Notes: generated by a model not told the origin, from the letters alone. Positions 25,847 through 36,321 are shown, numbered from the stretch's first letter. The stretch is 64,000 nt of DNA from Natrialba sp. SSL1 (GCF_001861355.1 NZ_MASN01000035.1:434001-498000), one strand, 5' to 3'. Numbers and translations: made by a program.

Positions 25847-26173
25847 GTCGGACCCAGATCTGTCCTACTGTCCCTACTGTCCTGCTGTGCCGCTGTCCCT
25901 GGCTCGCGTTCCGGTACTGTGTCTGTCACCACTGCCCACCCCAACCCAGTAGCGCCCACTATCGCGGGTCCCCGGTGAGACAAAACAGCCGACGGGCCGA
26001 CCTCGAGCGGGAGGGCGCCGATCGATGCGGGTTGTACTCAAAAGAACAGTTGTCTGTGTTGCAACGGCAGTTGCCCGCATTGCAATAGAGCCAGTGGGAC
26101 AGCGCTAAGACAAGTGTATCAGAGCCAGTCCACAGACCGCGAAAAATGTGTATCGAAGCGACGCCTGATGTGT
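25847..26173. other. Intergenic region between convergent genes with paired 18-bp repeat
   Basis: No gene. A CTGTCC(CT)-type short repeat occupies about 25860-25905. Two direct copies of CAGTTG-N6-TTGCAA occur at 26047-26064 and 26068-26085, exactly 21 bp apart. Confidence 0.4.
26047..26085. repeat. Paired direct repeat CAGTTG-N6-TTGCAA
   Basis: Copies at 26047-26064 and 26068-26085 keep both half-sites while the six central bases differ. The 21-bp period matches two turns of DNA. Its position between convergent gene ends makes an operator role uncertain. Confidence 0.35.
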
Positions 26174-28318
26174 TCAGGCGAGGACGGCAGTTACGTCGTC
26201 ATCTGTCTCGGTCCCGTTCGATGGCGGACAGTCGCCGTTGGTGTCAGTCTCGTCTTCGCCGTCACCGTTGACGTACTCGTCTTCGTCACCGTTCACGTCA
26301 ACACCGTTCTCCGGTTCGTCGGTCACGTCATCGATCGCGTCGTAGTCCACGAGAATGACCATGATCGTCGCCTGTTCGATGGTCACGTCGAACGTGCCGG
26401 TCGCTGACTCTTCGTCAGTATCGGCAGACTCGTTGGTATCTGCCTCGTCAGGGCCAGGGCAGTCCGTTTCGGTTTCGGTGTCCGTGTCAGTCTCGTCGTC
26501 AGCGCCCGTCTCGGTCTCCGTCTCCGCTGTCTCGTCCATCACACCGTGGTCGTCAAGCACGACGAAGACGGTCGCCTGTTCGATCGTCACCTCGAGTGCG
26601 TCGTGTTCGTCGGTATCCGTGTCATCCATCTCGTCGTCGGCGTCACCGTCGTCGTACTCTTCAGTATCGTCGTATTCGTCAGCATCGTCTGCGCGGTCGT
26701 CAGCGTCGTCGTAGTCGTCGGTTTCGTCATCGCCGTCGTACTCCTCGTCAGTGTCTGCTGGCTCATCGTGGTCGTCAGCCGAGCCACAGCACGCATCCAC
26801 GTCAGTCTCAGCCGTTTCTTCGTCGTCGGTCACGTCGTCGGTTTCTGTCTCAGTCTCGGTTTCGGGCTCCGTTTCCGTTTCAGTCTCGGTTTCCGTCTCC
26901 TCATCGTGCTCGACAGCATCAGTGTCCTCACCGTCGTCGTCGACGCCATGAGCAACCACGATGATCGTCGCGGACTCGAGTGTCAGTTCATCGTGCTCGT
27001 CGGTCATCGGTGCCTCATCTGGGAGGTCGTCGTCCTCGACGACGACGAGGATCGATGCGCTGTGGATGTCGTGGGCGTCGGTGGGTTCGTCACCGGCTTC
27101 GTCGAGACCGGTGATCGTTGGTTCTTCGATGGTGACCTCGAGCTGGTGGTCACTCATTGCCCCGTTGTGGTCCTCGTGGTCGGATTCTTGGGATTCTTGG
27201 TCGTGTTCGTACTCCTGATCGTGCTCTTGATCGTGTTCGTGCTCCTGGTCGTTGTCGTACCCGTCCTCGTGGTCCTCGTAGCCCTCGTGCAGATCGTGCA
27301 CGACGAGGAGGGCGCTGTCGATCGTGACGGTTAGTTCGCCGTCGTGTGGTGTTTCGGCTGGTTCCTCATCGTCGACAGGGGGTTTCGGGTCGTCAACGGG
27401 TTCGTCGTCGATTTCGTCGGTTTCGTCGGTTTCGTCGGGTTTGTCGTGGTCGTCAGGTTTCTCGTCTTTCTCGTCCTTCTCCTCCTTGTCATCCTTGTCG
27501 TCTACCGCGTCCTCATCCTCTTTCTCATCGTCCGTCTTCTCATCCGGCTTTTCGTCCTTCTCATCCGGCTTTTCCTCGTCCGGCTCGTCAACCGGTTTCT
27601 CATCATCGACCGGATCCTCCTCGTCGACTGGCGGCTCATCGTCAACCGGATCCTCCTCGTCGACTGGCGGTTCCTCATCGACCGGTTCGTCCTCCTCAGG
27701 AACCTCATCCTCGATCGTCACAACCGCCTCGTCGGTCACCGGCTCATCATCCGCCGTCAAGTACGGGCCATCTTCTGCACCCTCTGTCTCGACGAAATCG
27801 TACTCCTGATTATCGTTCGTATCCAGGTGCGGCATCGCGATCAGCGTCTCGTCCTCCTCGAGTGGCTCCTCGAATTCGATCTCGATCTGCTCGTGGGTGC
27901 CCGCCTCGAGGTAGTCGGAGGTGCCGATCACGCTGTCGAACGTTTCGCCGACGAGAAGGCTGCTATCGTGGATCGTGACGAAGCCGCCCTCAGGGAGTGT
28001 CGCCTCGTCGACGACGACGGAGTCACCGGCGGTCGACTGATCTTCGAACGTGACCGTCGCGGTTTCGGCTTCGTCGTCAGGGTCTGGTTCGAGCCCCTGA
28101 TCGTCAGCGTCGGCGTCGGCATCCGCTCCGTCACCGCTGTCAGTCTCGTCGGTAGCTGTACCGTCCGATTCTGTCTCTGGTTCGGCGTCTGTTCCAGTCT
28201 CACCCTCGTCCTGGCCGCTGACACTCGCGCTTGGTGTCGCCCCAGCGACCATCGCTGCGCCCGATGTCACGAGCAATGCCGTGACGAGGAGTACAAGTAG
28301 CTGATTGCGTGCGATCAT
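26174..28318 (-). CDS. Extremely acidic secreted protein with DUF7282-like domain and spaced beta repeats
   Basis: The protein has 714 residues. It begins with a Sec-type signal peptide (hydrophobic 6-27, AxA-like ending near 26). Residues about 87-205 form a domain with TLPEGGFVTIHDSSLLVGE, IGTSDYLEAGTHE and TLIAMPHLDTNDNQEYDF, the DUF7282 pattern seen in haloarchaeal surface proteins (from memory). A Pro/Asp/Glu/Lys linker with PVDEEDPVDDE repeats follows (205-325). Then five short hydrophobic strands of the type EVTIEQATIFVVL stand at about 328-343, 392-405, 444-458, 575-589 and 643-657, separated by Asp/Glu/Thr/His tracts. No anchor is seen at the C-terminus. The start at 28318 fits the signal peptide. 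Confidence 0.75.
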   Translation of the reverse strand: MIARNQLLVLLVTALLVTSGAAMVAGATPSASVSGQDEGETGTDAEPETESDGTATDETDSGDGADADADADDQGLEPDPDDEAETATVTFEDQSTAGDSVVVDEATLPEGGFVTIHDSSLLVGETFDSVIGTSDYLEAGTHEQIEIEFEEPLEEDETLIAMPHLDTNDNQEYDFVETEGAEDGPYLTADDEPVTDEAVVTIEDEVPEEDEPVDEEPPVDEEDPVDDEPPVDEEDPVDDEKPVDEPDEEKPDEKDEKPDEKTDDEKEDEDAVDDKDDKEEKDEKDEKPDDHDKPDETDETDEIDDEPVDDPKPPVDDEEPAETPHDGELTVTIDSALLVVHDLHEGYEDHEDGYDNDQEHEHDQEHDQEYEHDQESQESDHEDHNGAMSDHQLEVTIEEPTITGLDEAGDEPTDAHDIHSASILVVVEDDDLPDEAPMTDEHDELTLESATIIVVAHGVDDDGEDTDAVEHDEETETETETETEPETETETETDDVTDDEETAETDVDACCGSADDHDEPADTDEEYDGDDETDDYDDADDRADDADEYDDTEEYDDGDADDEMDDTDTDEHDALEVTIEQATVFVVLDDHGVMDETAETETETGADDETDTDTETETDCPGPDEADTNESADTDEESATGTFDVTIEQATIMVILVDYDAIDDVTDEPENGVDVNGDEDEYVNGDGEDETDTNGDCPPSNGTETDDDVTAVLA

Positions 28319-28536
28319 AATCTGCCGTGAAGGCAGTGACCCATCGCCAGTTCCGTGCTTAAACCGGCACAACCATTTCGAGAGAAACTGCTCACTTCGA
28401 ACGCAGGGTATGCGTGGATGCCAGCGCTATTCATCGAAAGCGGTCATTGGTACCGTGGGTGGCCGCGAGATGGTTCTCGAAAGCCTCCGCACGGAAAGAC
28501 CACACGCGAGCCTACGCTGCTGACTCCGGTTGCGCT

Positions 28537-29277
28537 CTATTCGCTCGACTGTTCGGGCGATTTCGACGCCGTCGGCTCGTGACCAGGCAAACAGACGAGA
28601 TTCTCCCGCCCCAATCGAAGCTTCGTGACCTGGCCGTCCTCCTCAAGCTCGGCCAGCAGTCGGCTGACCTTGGCTTTCGACCAGTCGACCGAGTCGACGA
28701 TTCGTGACTGTTTCATTCGCCCGCCGTTTTCGCTGATGAGTTGATGGACCTTCTCCTGGTCCGTCATGAACTCCTCGTGTTGGGTGTCGTAGTCGTTCCC
28801 GAGCGAGTTGCGTTCGGCGAGTCGGTCACGGAGTGCGAGCACCGACCCGAGAACGGCGAGCACGATCATCCCGAGCAAGGCAGCGATGTGTGCGAGACCG
28901 CTCGCCTGGAGCGGTGTGGGGTCGATAAATTGCGGGCCGTTCGAAATGGACGCCAGGGAGAACTCGAGTGCGAGTGCTGGCACAGCGAGTAGTGTTGAGA
29001 GGAGAGCCAGTAGTCCGAGTCCGACCCCGAACCCAGCTCCGAGTCCAAGCAACGAAATCGTCGCAATCTCGGCCTCACCCGACCCACAGGTACTGCAGAC
29101 CCGGCAGAGAACACTTCCACAGGGAACGGCGGTGGTTGCGAACTCCGTAGCCGGCGCTCCGACCCCAGACCGAATAGCCGGACTGAATTGTGCGAGCACC
29201 GACCCGCTGTCGGGAGTCGTGACCGACGGAGGTACTGGCAAAGATGCGTGCATGCTCGTGCGCAAGGTCGGAATCAT
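28537..29277 (-). CDS. Membrane protein with C-terminal winged-helix domain
   Basis: This 246-residue protein has an extracytoplasmic-looking N-terminus with a CRVCSTCGSG cluster, two TM helices (about 73-100 and 122-145) and a C-terminal winged helix: TDQEKVHQLISENGGRMKQSRIVDSVDWSKAKVSRLL, then the wing. The layout (membrane plus MarR-like HTH) matches DUF7343-type haloarchaeal regulators (from memory). It lies upstream of the acidic secreted protein on the same strand, 218 nt away. The start at 29277 fits an AT-rich box at 29334-29343; 29253 and 29331 are alternatives. Confidence 0.7.
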   Translation of the reverse strand: MIPTLRTSMHASLPVPPSVTTPDSGSVLAQFSPAIRSGVGAPATEFATTAVPCGSVLCRVCSTCGSGEAEIATISLLGLGAGFGVGLGLLALLSTLLAVPALALEFSLASISNGPQFIDPTPLQASGLAHIAALLGMIVLAVLGSVLALRDRLAERNSLGNDYDTQHEEFMTDQEKVHQLISENGGRMKQSRIVDSVDWSKAKVSRLLAELEEDGQVTKLRLGRENLVCLPGHEPTASKSPEQSSE

Positions 29278-29723
29278 GGTGTCGACAAACGGCAGTTCAC
29301 TCGTTTCTGTACCGTCGTGACCGCCCCTCAAAGTATTTTTTATGGGTCATGTATTGTTATTGGATTATCTGTATGTCTCGCGTGAGTGTCTCTCTGAGAC
29401 GCCGACGTGACGACGATAGCCACTGTCCGTAGCTCTGCGGGTCTCGGAGACAGTGCCTGGCGAGCCCCCTGCGAGACCGATCGGTGGGGACTCGAGTCGG
29501 TGACCAGTGCCCGGCAGACGGGCGGATCGTCGGTGTCTCACGCCGTGGCTGATACTGTGGTCGCTCGACACCGCGGCGAATAAACGCGTACGGACGTTCG
29601 ACGTGCCTAGCCCGAATTTGGATCGGGTTTCTGCGATAATCGTCAGTTACGCCGAACTGACGACGCCCGGCTGAACGGCCCGGACTCGCTGTCCAACCGT
29701 CGCTGTCCCGCTCCCGTCGGCGG
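29278..29723. other. Intergenic region
   Basis: A 446-nt gap between two leftward genes. It holds the promoter of the membrane HTH gene and otherwise no supported feature. ATTGTTAT at about 29352-29359 resembles the glycan-locus element but differs from it. Confidence 0.4.
29334..29343 (-). promoter_or_regulatory. AT-rich box A for the membrane HTH gene
   Basis: The minus strand reads ATAAAAAATA. Transcription would begin near 29307, leaving a leader of about 30 nt before the ATG at 29277. Confidence 0.4.
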
Positions 29724-30077
29724 TTACGTTCCCGGGACACCGGCAGCCTCGAATCCAGTAACGCCCAGGAACGCGAGGACGTACAACACGACCAGGACCG
29801 AGATCCACGCGACGATCGTGATCGCGACTGCGTCCACCCAGCCACCGGGGTAGCGGGCGTTGATCACACCAAGATAGGCGACGAAGACCAGCAGCGGGCC
29901 GAGCAGCGGGATCCATCCGAGGAAGAACCCCACGAGCGCCCAGACGACCGCGCCGATCAGTGCTGTGACGAACGCGTACGTGTAGTCCTCTGTATCGACG
30001 ATAATCCTGGCACCAAGGAAGATGCCAAGGGCGCCGATGAGCAGGCTAACCGCGAACACAATGAGGCTCTCGATCAT
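29724..30077 (-). CDS. Membrane protein, four TM helices
   Basis: The 117-residue protein starts MIESLIVFAVSLLIGALGIFLGARIIVD and contains four hydrophobic helices (about 1-25, 34-56, 60-78, 84-108) with very short loops. It resembles small integral membrane proteins of haloarchaea with no known role. Monocistronic. Confidence 0.65.
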   Translation of the reverse strand: MIESLIVFAVSLLIGALGIFLGARIIVDTEDYTYAFVTALIGAVVWALVGFFLGWIPLLGPLLVFVAYLGVINARYPGGWVDAVAITIVAWISVLVVLYVLAFLGVTGFEAAGVPGT

Positions 30078-30321
30078 ACCTATCGGTGAGGCCGTGCATA
30101 CCGATAGTTATCTCTCACCTACACAAACCAGAGCCCACAGTTAATCCGCCATCTGTTGTGGACACAGTCGAACGTTTTCACCCGTCTGTGTAGGAAATTA
30201 CGACGTACCTCCGTAACGAAGGCCGATCGTTATCGGTGAGAATTGGTCGATTTCCAACCGAACCAAAACAGGTCATCGCGGTCGAAAGATGGCGTTCGCT
30301 GCCGCAACTGAGAGACTGTAT

Positions 30322-31536
30322 CTAGTCCTGTGACTGTCGGTCAGGTCTGGCGGCCAGCGGCTGTTGCTGTTGCTGTTCCTGCTCCTGTTGCTGGTGTTGC
30401 CGTCGCTCCCGCTCCTGGCTCTCCCGCTGTTGCGGCGACGAACTCGAGTACCCCTGCTCACTACCAGCCGCAGTCACAAGTGAACGAATCCCGGATTCGA
30501 GCCCGACGCGGGTCTCGAAGTCGAGGTCACGACTCGCTTTCGACACGTCTGCGCGACTGTGTCGAATATCCCCCGATCGGGGTTCGCGGTGGACGATCGG
30601 TGAGGACGAGCCAACGGCGTCACGGATCAGTTCGGCGAGGTCCCGGATCGAAGTTCGTTCCCCGGTGCCGACGTTGTAGGCCTCGCCGACGGCGTCAGTC
30701 GTCGCCGCGTGGAGGTTTGCGCGGACGACATCCGAAACGTGGACGAAGTCCCGCGTCTGCTCGCCGTCACCCTCGATCGTGATCGGCTCGTCGGCGCGAG
30801 CCTGCTCGAGAAACGTCGAAATGACGCCGCTGTAGGGGCCCTGTTGGCGCGGGCCGTAGGCGTTGAAGTAGCGCAGCGCGACGGTGGGCAGGTCGTACAG
30901 CTCGTGATAGCGTCGGGCGTACTGGTCGAGTGCGAGTTTCTGGATGCCGTAGGGAGAGGTCGGCTCCGTCGTCGCCGTTTCGGAGACGGGCAGTTCGTCG
31001 GGGTGGCCGTAGACGGCCGCACTCGAGGCGAGGACGACGCGGGCGTCCTCCTGGCGGGCCTGCTCGAGGACGAGCAGGCTGGCGTCGAGATTGGTCTCGT
31101 TGCTCCGGCGCGGCGCGTCGACGCTCTCGGTGACGCTGACGAGGGCGGCCTGGTGGAAGATGAGGTCGACGCCCCGGGCGGCGCGCTGGAGCGCCATCGG
31201 GTCGGAAATGTCGCCGTCGACGATGGTGAGGGAGCCGTCGTGGCCGGTGTCGGGGTCGGGGTCGGCGTTAGCGTCCTCGCCCGTGCCCTCAGCACTTCCA
31301 TCATCGGTCTCGGTGTCGTCGGTCCCACCGTCCGTGCTCGCTGGTGTATCGCCGGTCCACTGCGAGCCGGTCGCCGACGGGGACGCGAACGAGAGGTTGT
31401 CCCGCGAACCGGTCGAGAAGTTATCCAGCACCCGAACGTCGTTGTACGGTGCCAGCGCCTCGACGAGGTGGCTCCCGATGAAGCCGCCACCGCCGGTGAC
31501 GAGTACTGTCCTGTCGCGAATCGCCGGCGAGGTCAT
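30322..31536 (-). CDS. UDP-sugar epimerase (GalE/WbpP-like extended SDR) with acidic insertion
   Basis: This 404-residue protein has VTGGGGFIGSHL for NAD binding, the SAAVYG and YGIQKLA (YxxxK) active-site motifs, LRYFNAYGPRQ and the C-terminal RDFVHVSDVVRA. It fits UDP-glucose/UDP-GlcNAc 4-epimerases. An acidic Ser/Thr/Asp/Gly insertion of about 50 residues sits after NFSTGSRDNL, a surface loop in homologues, and the C-terminus ends in a Gln/Glu/Arg tract of about 40 residues. It probably supplies UDP-galactose-type sugars to the glycan locus. A box-A-like ATACTAAA lies 25 nt before the ATG. Confidence 0.85.
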   Translation of the reverse strand: MTSPAIRDRTVLVTGGGGFIGSHLVEALAPYNDVRVLDNFSTGSRDNLSFASPSATGSQWTGDTPASTDGGTDDTETDDGSAEGTGEDANADPDPDTGHDGSLTIVDGDISDPMALQRAARGVDLIFHQAALVSVTESVDAPRRSNETNLDASLLVLEQARQEDARVVLASSAAVYGHPDELPVSETATTEPTSPYGIQKLALDQYARRYHELYDLPTVALRYFNAYGPRQQGPYSGVISTFLEQARADEPITIEGDGEQTRDFVHVSDVVRANLHAATTDAVGEAYNVGTGERTSIRDLAELIRDAVGSSSPIVHREPRSGDIRHSRADVSKASRDLDFETRVGLESGIRSLVTAAGSEQGYSSSSPQQRESQERERRQHQQQEQEQQQQQPLAARPDRQSQD

Positions 31537-31767
31537 GGCTCACTCGAGCATCCCGCATCGGTTTAGTATAGCACGCGTACCTGAACTGTACACCGAACCT
31601 ACCGGTCAGCCAGCGGACTGGCGTGATTCCATTGTGCACAACACTACCAGCGCCACCAGCACCAGTAGCTCCAGTACCAGTATCAGCACTAGCCCAGTGG
31701 CCAATGTGGTCCTGCCAACCCAACAGAAGCTATATGCGCCCACCTCGGCAACGCTACGCCAACGCCA

Positions 31768-33198
31768 ATGAGTGCCAGCGAGAGCGAGAGTGAGACTGAG
31801 AGCGCGAGCAAGAGTGACACCGCCACCGTCGACCTCGTCGTGCGAAACTGCACCGTCGTCACCCCCGCCGGCCGCACCCCCAACGCCGGCGTCGCCGTCG
31901 AGGACGGAACCATCGTCGCCGTCGGCCGCAGCGACCGCCTCCCCGACGCCAACCGCATCGTCGACGCCGACGGACAGGTCCTCGTCCCTGGTATCGTCGA
32001 CGGCCACATCCACAATCGCGAGCCCGGACTCGAGTACAAGGAAGACTGGGAGTCCGCAACTCGCGCGGCCGCGGCGGGTGGCGTCACGACCGTGGTCGGG
32101 ATGCCGAACACGGATCCGGTGATCGACCGGCCCGAGCATCTCGAACTGAAGTTCGAGCGCGGCGAGGCGTCGGCCCACGTCGACTTCCAGAGCTACGTGG
32201 TCGTTACGAGCGAGAATCTCGATGAGATTCCGGCGCTCGACGAAGCCGGCGCGCTGGGGTACAAGATTTTCCTCGGGTCGACAGTCGGCGACGTGCCGCC
32301 GCCGAACGACGGCGAGATTCTCGAGGCCATGGAAACAATCCGAGAGACGGGCAAACGCCTCGGCTTCCACGAGGAGAACGGCGAGATCATCGACCACTAC
32401 ACCCAGAAGTTCAAAGAAGCGGGCAAGAACGAACCGATCGACCACTCTCACTCTCGGCCGGTTATCGCCGAGCAAGAAGCCGTCGAACGAATGATCACGT
32501 TCGCCGAGGAGACCGGCACGAAGATCCACATGTTCCACGTCTCCTCGGGGTCGGCCGCCGAGGCCGTCGCTCGCGGGAAAGAGCGCGGCGTCGACGTCAC
32601 GGCCGAGACGACGCCCCACTACCTCTGGTTTACCGAGGAGGTCATGCGCGAGGTCGGCAACCCGGCACGCATTCAGCCGCCGATCCGCGACGCCGACGAG
32701 CGCGACCTGCTCTGGGAGGTCGGCATCGACGACGGCGCGATCGACTGTATCGCGACGGACCACGCGCCCCACACCCCTGAGGAGAAGAAGGTCGACGACC
32801 CGTTCGGCAACACCTGGGACGCCATCTCGGGCTTCGTCGGCCTCGAAACCGAAGTCCCGGCGATGCTCACGTTCGTCGACCAGGGACGCCTCACACTCGA
32901 GGAGTGGGTCCGTCGCCACTCGACCCGGCCGGCGCAGGTCTGGGGGATGTATCCCCAGAAGGGCTCGCTCCAGGTCGGAACGGACGCGGACTTCACGATC
33001 GTCGACCCCGAGCGCGAGTGGACACTCGAGAGCCGCGACGAACTGCATTCGAAGAACTGCGTCACGCCGTTCGTGGGCGAGACGTTCACCGGGAAAGCCA
33101 CCACGACGGTCGTCCGCGGCGAAGTCGTCTACGAGGACGGGTCGGTCGTCGGCGAGTCGGGGTACGGCACGCGGGTTGACGTCGACGCGGACGACTAA
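31768..33198 (+). CDS. Dihydroorotase-like cyclic amidohydrolase
   Basis: The 476-residue protein has the amidohydrolase metal ligands GIVDGHIHNREPG, the carboxylated Lys in GYKIFLGST, HEENG, the MFHVSSGSAAEAV His and the catalytic Asp in IATDHAPHT. This places it with dihydroorotase/allantoinase (PyrC/AllB). A pyrimidine role is most likely since no purine-catabolic genes are nearby, but allantoinase cannot be excluded. The first 20 residues are a Ser/Glu tail. The gene stands alone. Confidence 0.82.
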   Translation: MSASESESETESASKSDTATVDLVVRNCTVVTPAGRTPNAGVAVEDGTIVAVGRSDRLPDANRIVDADGQVLVPGIVDGHIHNREPGLEYKEDWESATRAAAAGGVTTVVGMPNTDPVIDRPEHLELKFERGEASAHVDFQSYVVVTSENLDEIPALDEAGALGYKIFLGSTVGDVPPPNDGEILEAMETIRETGKRLGFHEENGEIIDHYTQKFKEAGKNEPIDHSHSRPVIAEQEAVERMITFAEETGTKIHMFHVSSGSAAEAVARGKERGVDVTAETTPHYLWFTEEVMREVGNPARIQPPIRDADERDLLWEVGIDDGAIDCIATDHAPHTPEEKKVDDPFGNTWDAISGFVGLETEVPAMLTFVDQGRLTLEEWVRRHSTRPAQVWGMYPQKGSLQVGTDADFTIVDPEREWTLESRDELHSKNCVTPFVGETFTGKATTTVVRGEVVYEDGSVVGESGYGTRVDVDADD

Positions 33199-33355
33199 CT
33201 GGCAGTTTCACTCGCTTCTCTCGCTGCGTATGTTCCAGTACTCGAGTGGCAAGAGCAGCGTTTTCGAAAGTGATCGCAACTGCCCAACAGATCCCATCTG
33301 CCGGGAGAAACACAAACGTATTTCACTGTCTGACCATTCAGTCAGGATGCGATCC

Positions 33356-33694
33356 ATGACCAAGACACAGACAGAACTAACGGACGAAACGGACGCAACA
33401 GACACTGAGACTGAACAACACGCCGAAACGAACGGTTCCGCGAGCGACACCGGGGATGCAGCCGCAGTTCCAGACGCAACTGCGGCTGAGGACGACGAGA
33501 CTACCGCAACCGACCGCCTCACCGAAGTCTACCTCTCGATCACCGACGGCGAAGCCGAATCCGTCGTCGAAACCCAGCGCTCCGATCCAGCCGACCGGGA
33601 ACTCGAGTTCGATCGTGCCGAGGAAGCGCTCGGTCCGGCAGCGCTGCACGGGTTAGACGATGCGATTGGGGACCCAGACAGCTCGATTTCGTAG
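33356..33694 (+). CDS. Conserved haloarchaeal hypothetical protein
   Basis: The protein has 112 residues. The first 55 are Thr/Asp/Glu/Ala-rich; the remainder (TDRLTEVYLSITDGEAESVVETQRSD...LEFDRAEEALGPAALHGLDDAI) looks like a small conserved domain. Family unknown. I chose ATG 33356; ATG 33347 is also in frame, and the longer frame from 33176 overlaps the amidohydrolase end and looks non-coding. Confidence 0.6.
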   Translation: MTKTQTELTDETDATDTETEQHAETNGSASDTGDAAAVPDATAAEDDETTATDRLTEVYLSITDGEAESVVETQRSDPADRELEFDRAEEALGPAALHGLDDAIGDPDSSIS

Positions 33695-33828
33695 GTCGGT
33701 TGTCGGTGTAGTCAGTCGGTGTTTGTCAGCACTCGTCGGCATTCGGCAGCATTCGGCAGCACCGTCGGTACGAAATTCTGAACCGAAACCCGAAACCGAC
33801 ATTACCGAACCGACCACATCACTCGACA

Positions 33829-34482
33829 GTGACCCGCGTTTGTCTCATCGGGGCCGACGACTCCACCCTCCAGTACGAGCTACTCTCGCGCGAGACGGCT
33901 CGCGAGGCACTCTCGACGTACGACCTGCACCGACCGTTCGAAAACACGATCGCTTTGCGAACCGTCAGCGTCGGCGCGGCCATCTCGCTGTTGAACGATC
34001 TCGACTGGTATCTCACTCGTTTCGTCGACGAGGCGCTCGTCCAGGAGCCAAGCGTGAGCGACGAAGAGTGGCTTTCGCGCGAGTTGGCGACGCAGCTTCG
34101 AAACAGCACAGTCGAACCCGACGAGACGGACGAATTTTGCAAGATTTACGGCGTTGAACGTGTCGATCCCGAATCAGATCCCGACACCCCTGCCACACCA
34201 GCCGCCGGAGTGGACACCGAAGACGAAACCGGACACGATTTCGAGGGAACGGAAAGCGGCGAGAGCGACGAGAAACAGGGCGGTGGAGCACAATCAGCGG
34301 GAGGGCAGGCACGGACCGAGACACAACAGACTGAAACTGAACCGACGACAGCGACTGCACGCCGTCGACTCGTCGAACCGCTGTACGTCCGTCGGACAGA
34401 CGGCGACCTCCCCGAGTACGACCTCAGAGATGTCGACTCGACGCTCGTCGTTCGAATAACTGAAGCAGAACATTCGCCCTAA
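33829..34482 (+). CDS. Conserved haloarchaeal protein (DUF5804-like)
   Basis: This 217-residue protein starts at a GTG (TRVCLIGADDSTLQYELLSRETAREAL). Residues 1-110 look like a compact domain, with ALRTVSVGAAISLLNDLDWYL in the middle and EFCKIYGVE at its end. A low-complexity acidic/Gln segment (about 112-175) precedes a C-terminal EPLYVRRTDGDLPEYDL piece that resumes the folded part. The N-terminal part resembles DUF5804 (from memory). The inserted linker is another case of acidic low-complexity sequence splitting a domain. Confidence 0.6.
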   Translation: MTRVCLIGADDSTLQYELLSRETAREALSTYDLHRPFENTIALRTVSVGAAISLLNDLDWYLTRFVDEALVQEPSVSDEEWLSRELATQLRNSTVEPDETDEFCKIYGVERVDPESDPDTPATPAAGVDTEDETGHDFEGTESGESDEKQGGGAQSAGGQARTETQQTETEPTTATARRRLVEPLYVRRTDGDLPEYDLRDVDSTLVVRITEAEHSP

Positions 34483-34517
34483 GAAGCGTCAGGGGGACCA
34501 GCCCGTCGATACTGTTT

Positions 34518-35249
34518 TTAGGCGTCCGCCTCAGCCGAATCGGACGCAGAATCGCTCGCACTGTCGCTCGCCGTAGCCATTCCGTGTTCTTTCCCGTCGC
34601 GGTCGGTGAGCGACACCGACACGTCAGTCACCGGATCGTCATCGAACGTGGCTCGAACCACTGCACCGACGGTCACCTCCTGCTCACCGCAGGCGGTCTC
34701 CGGTGTTGACTCGTCTACAGCCGCAGCCTCGACGACGACCGTGTCGTCCTCGAGTTCGGCGCGCTCGACGGCCAGTTCGTAACACAGATTCGGGCCGCCG
34801 GCCTCGAGTGCGACGAGCACCGACTCGCCGAAGTCGGTTTCGTCCAGGAACTCGGTGAGATCGTCGTCGACATCGCGCTCGGCGAGCCAGTCGTCGGCGT
34901 CGTCGGCCGATCGCAGGTGTTCCATGGACGGCTCGTCACTAATTTCGGAGCGCTGGTACTGGTGGTCGTCGATGGAAACGCCGTCGGTTCCAGTTCCGTC
35001 GTCACCGTCGTCGTCATCGTCATCTCCGTCTCCGTTTTCGCCTTCCTCCTCGCCGTTCTCTGTGCCGTTTTCGTCTCCATTTTCGGCGCCGTTTCCATTG
35101 CCGTCGCCGCCGTTCTCCGACTCATCATCGTCACCGGACCCTGAGCCCGGATCCGGGCCGTCATCGTCTTCGTCAGCAATACAACCTGCCGTCAGTGCGA
35201 GCAGTCCCGCCGTACTTCCGAGGAGTGTGCGTCTGGAGGGGTGTGTCAT
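34518..35249 (-). CDS. Tat-exported lipoprotein with acidic linker
   Basis: The 243-residue protein begins with a twin-arginine signal (PSRRTLLGSTAG), a hydrophobic core and a lipobox LTAGC. Twin-arginine export plus a lipid-anchored Cys is usual for haloarchaeal lipoproteins. The mature protein has an extreme Asp/Glu/Gly/Asn linker of about 70 residues and then a small domain (HQYQRSEIS...YELAVERAELEDDTVVVEAAAVD) containing a Cys pair (NLCYEL, ETACGEQ). Function unknown. A T-run at 34512-34517 lies just after its stop. Confidence 0.72.
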   Translation of the reverse strand: MTHPSRRTLLGSTAGLLALTAGCIADEDDDGPDPGSGSGDDDESENGGDGNGNGAENGDENGTENGEEEGENGDGDDDDDDGDDGTGTDGVSIDDHQYQRSEISDEPSMEHLRSADDADDWLAERDVDDDLTEFLDETDFGESVLVALEAGGPNLCYELAVERAELEDDTVVVEAAAVDESTPETACGEQEVTVGAVVRATFDDDPVTDVSVSLTDRDGKEHGMATASDSASDSASDSAEADA

Positions 35250-35337
35250 CGTACCCGGACATACACGGGGACGAATAAAGACGGTTGCTCTAGGTGAAAG
35301 AGGCCTTTTGGCTATCTTAGTTGTCGAACCGCCCAGC

Positions 35338-36321
<984 letters not shown>

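Noticed and set aside
26546-28300. Two long hydrophobic plus-strand frames that look like membrane proteins (26546-27334, 27344-28300)
   Set aside because: They are the complement of Asp/Glu codons (GAC/GAG/GAT become GTC/CTC/ATC, that is Val/Leu/Ile) of the acidic secreted protein, so the hydrophobicity is an artefact.
29352-29359. ATTGTTAT as a tenth copy of the glycan-locus element
   Set aside because: It differs at the third T, lacks the following RC context and a better box A exists for the neighbouring gene.
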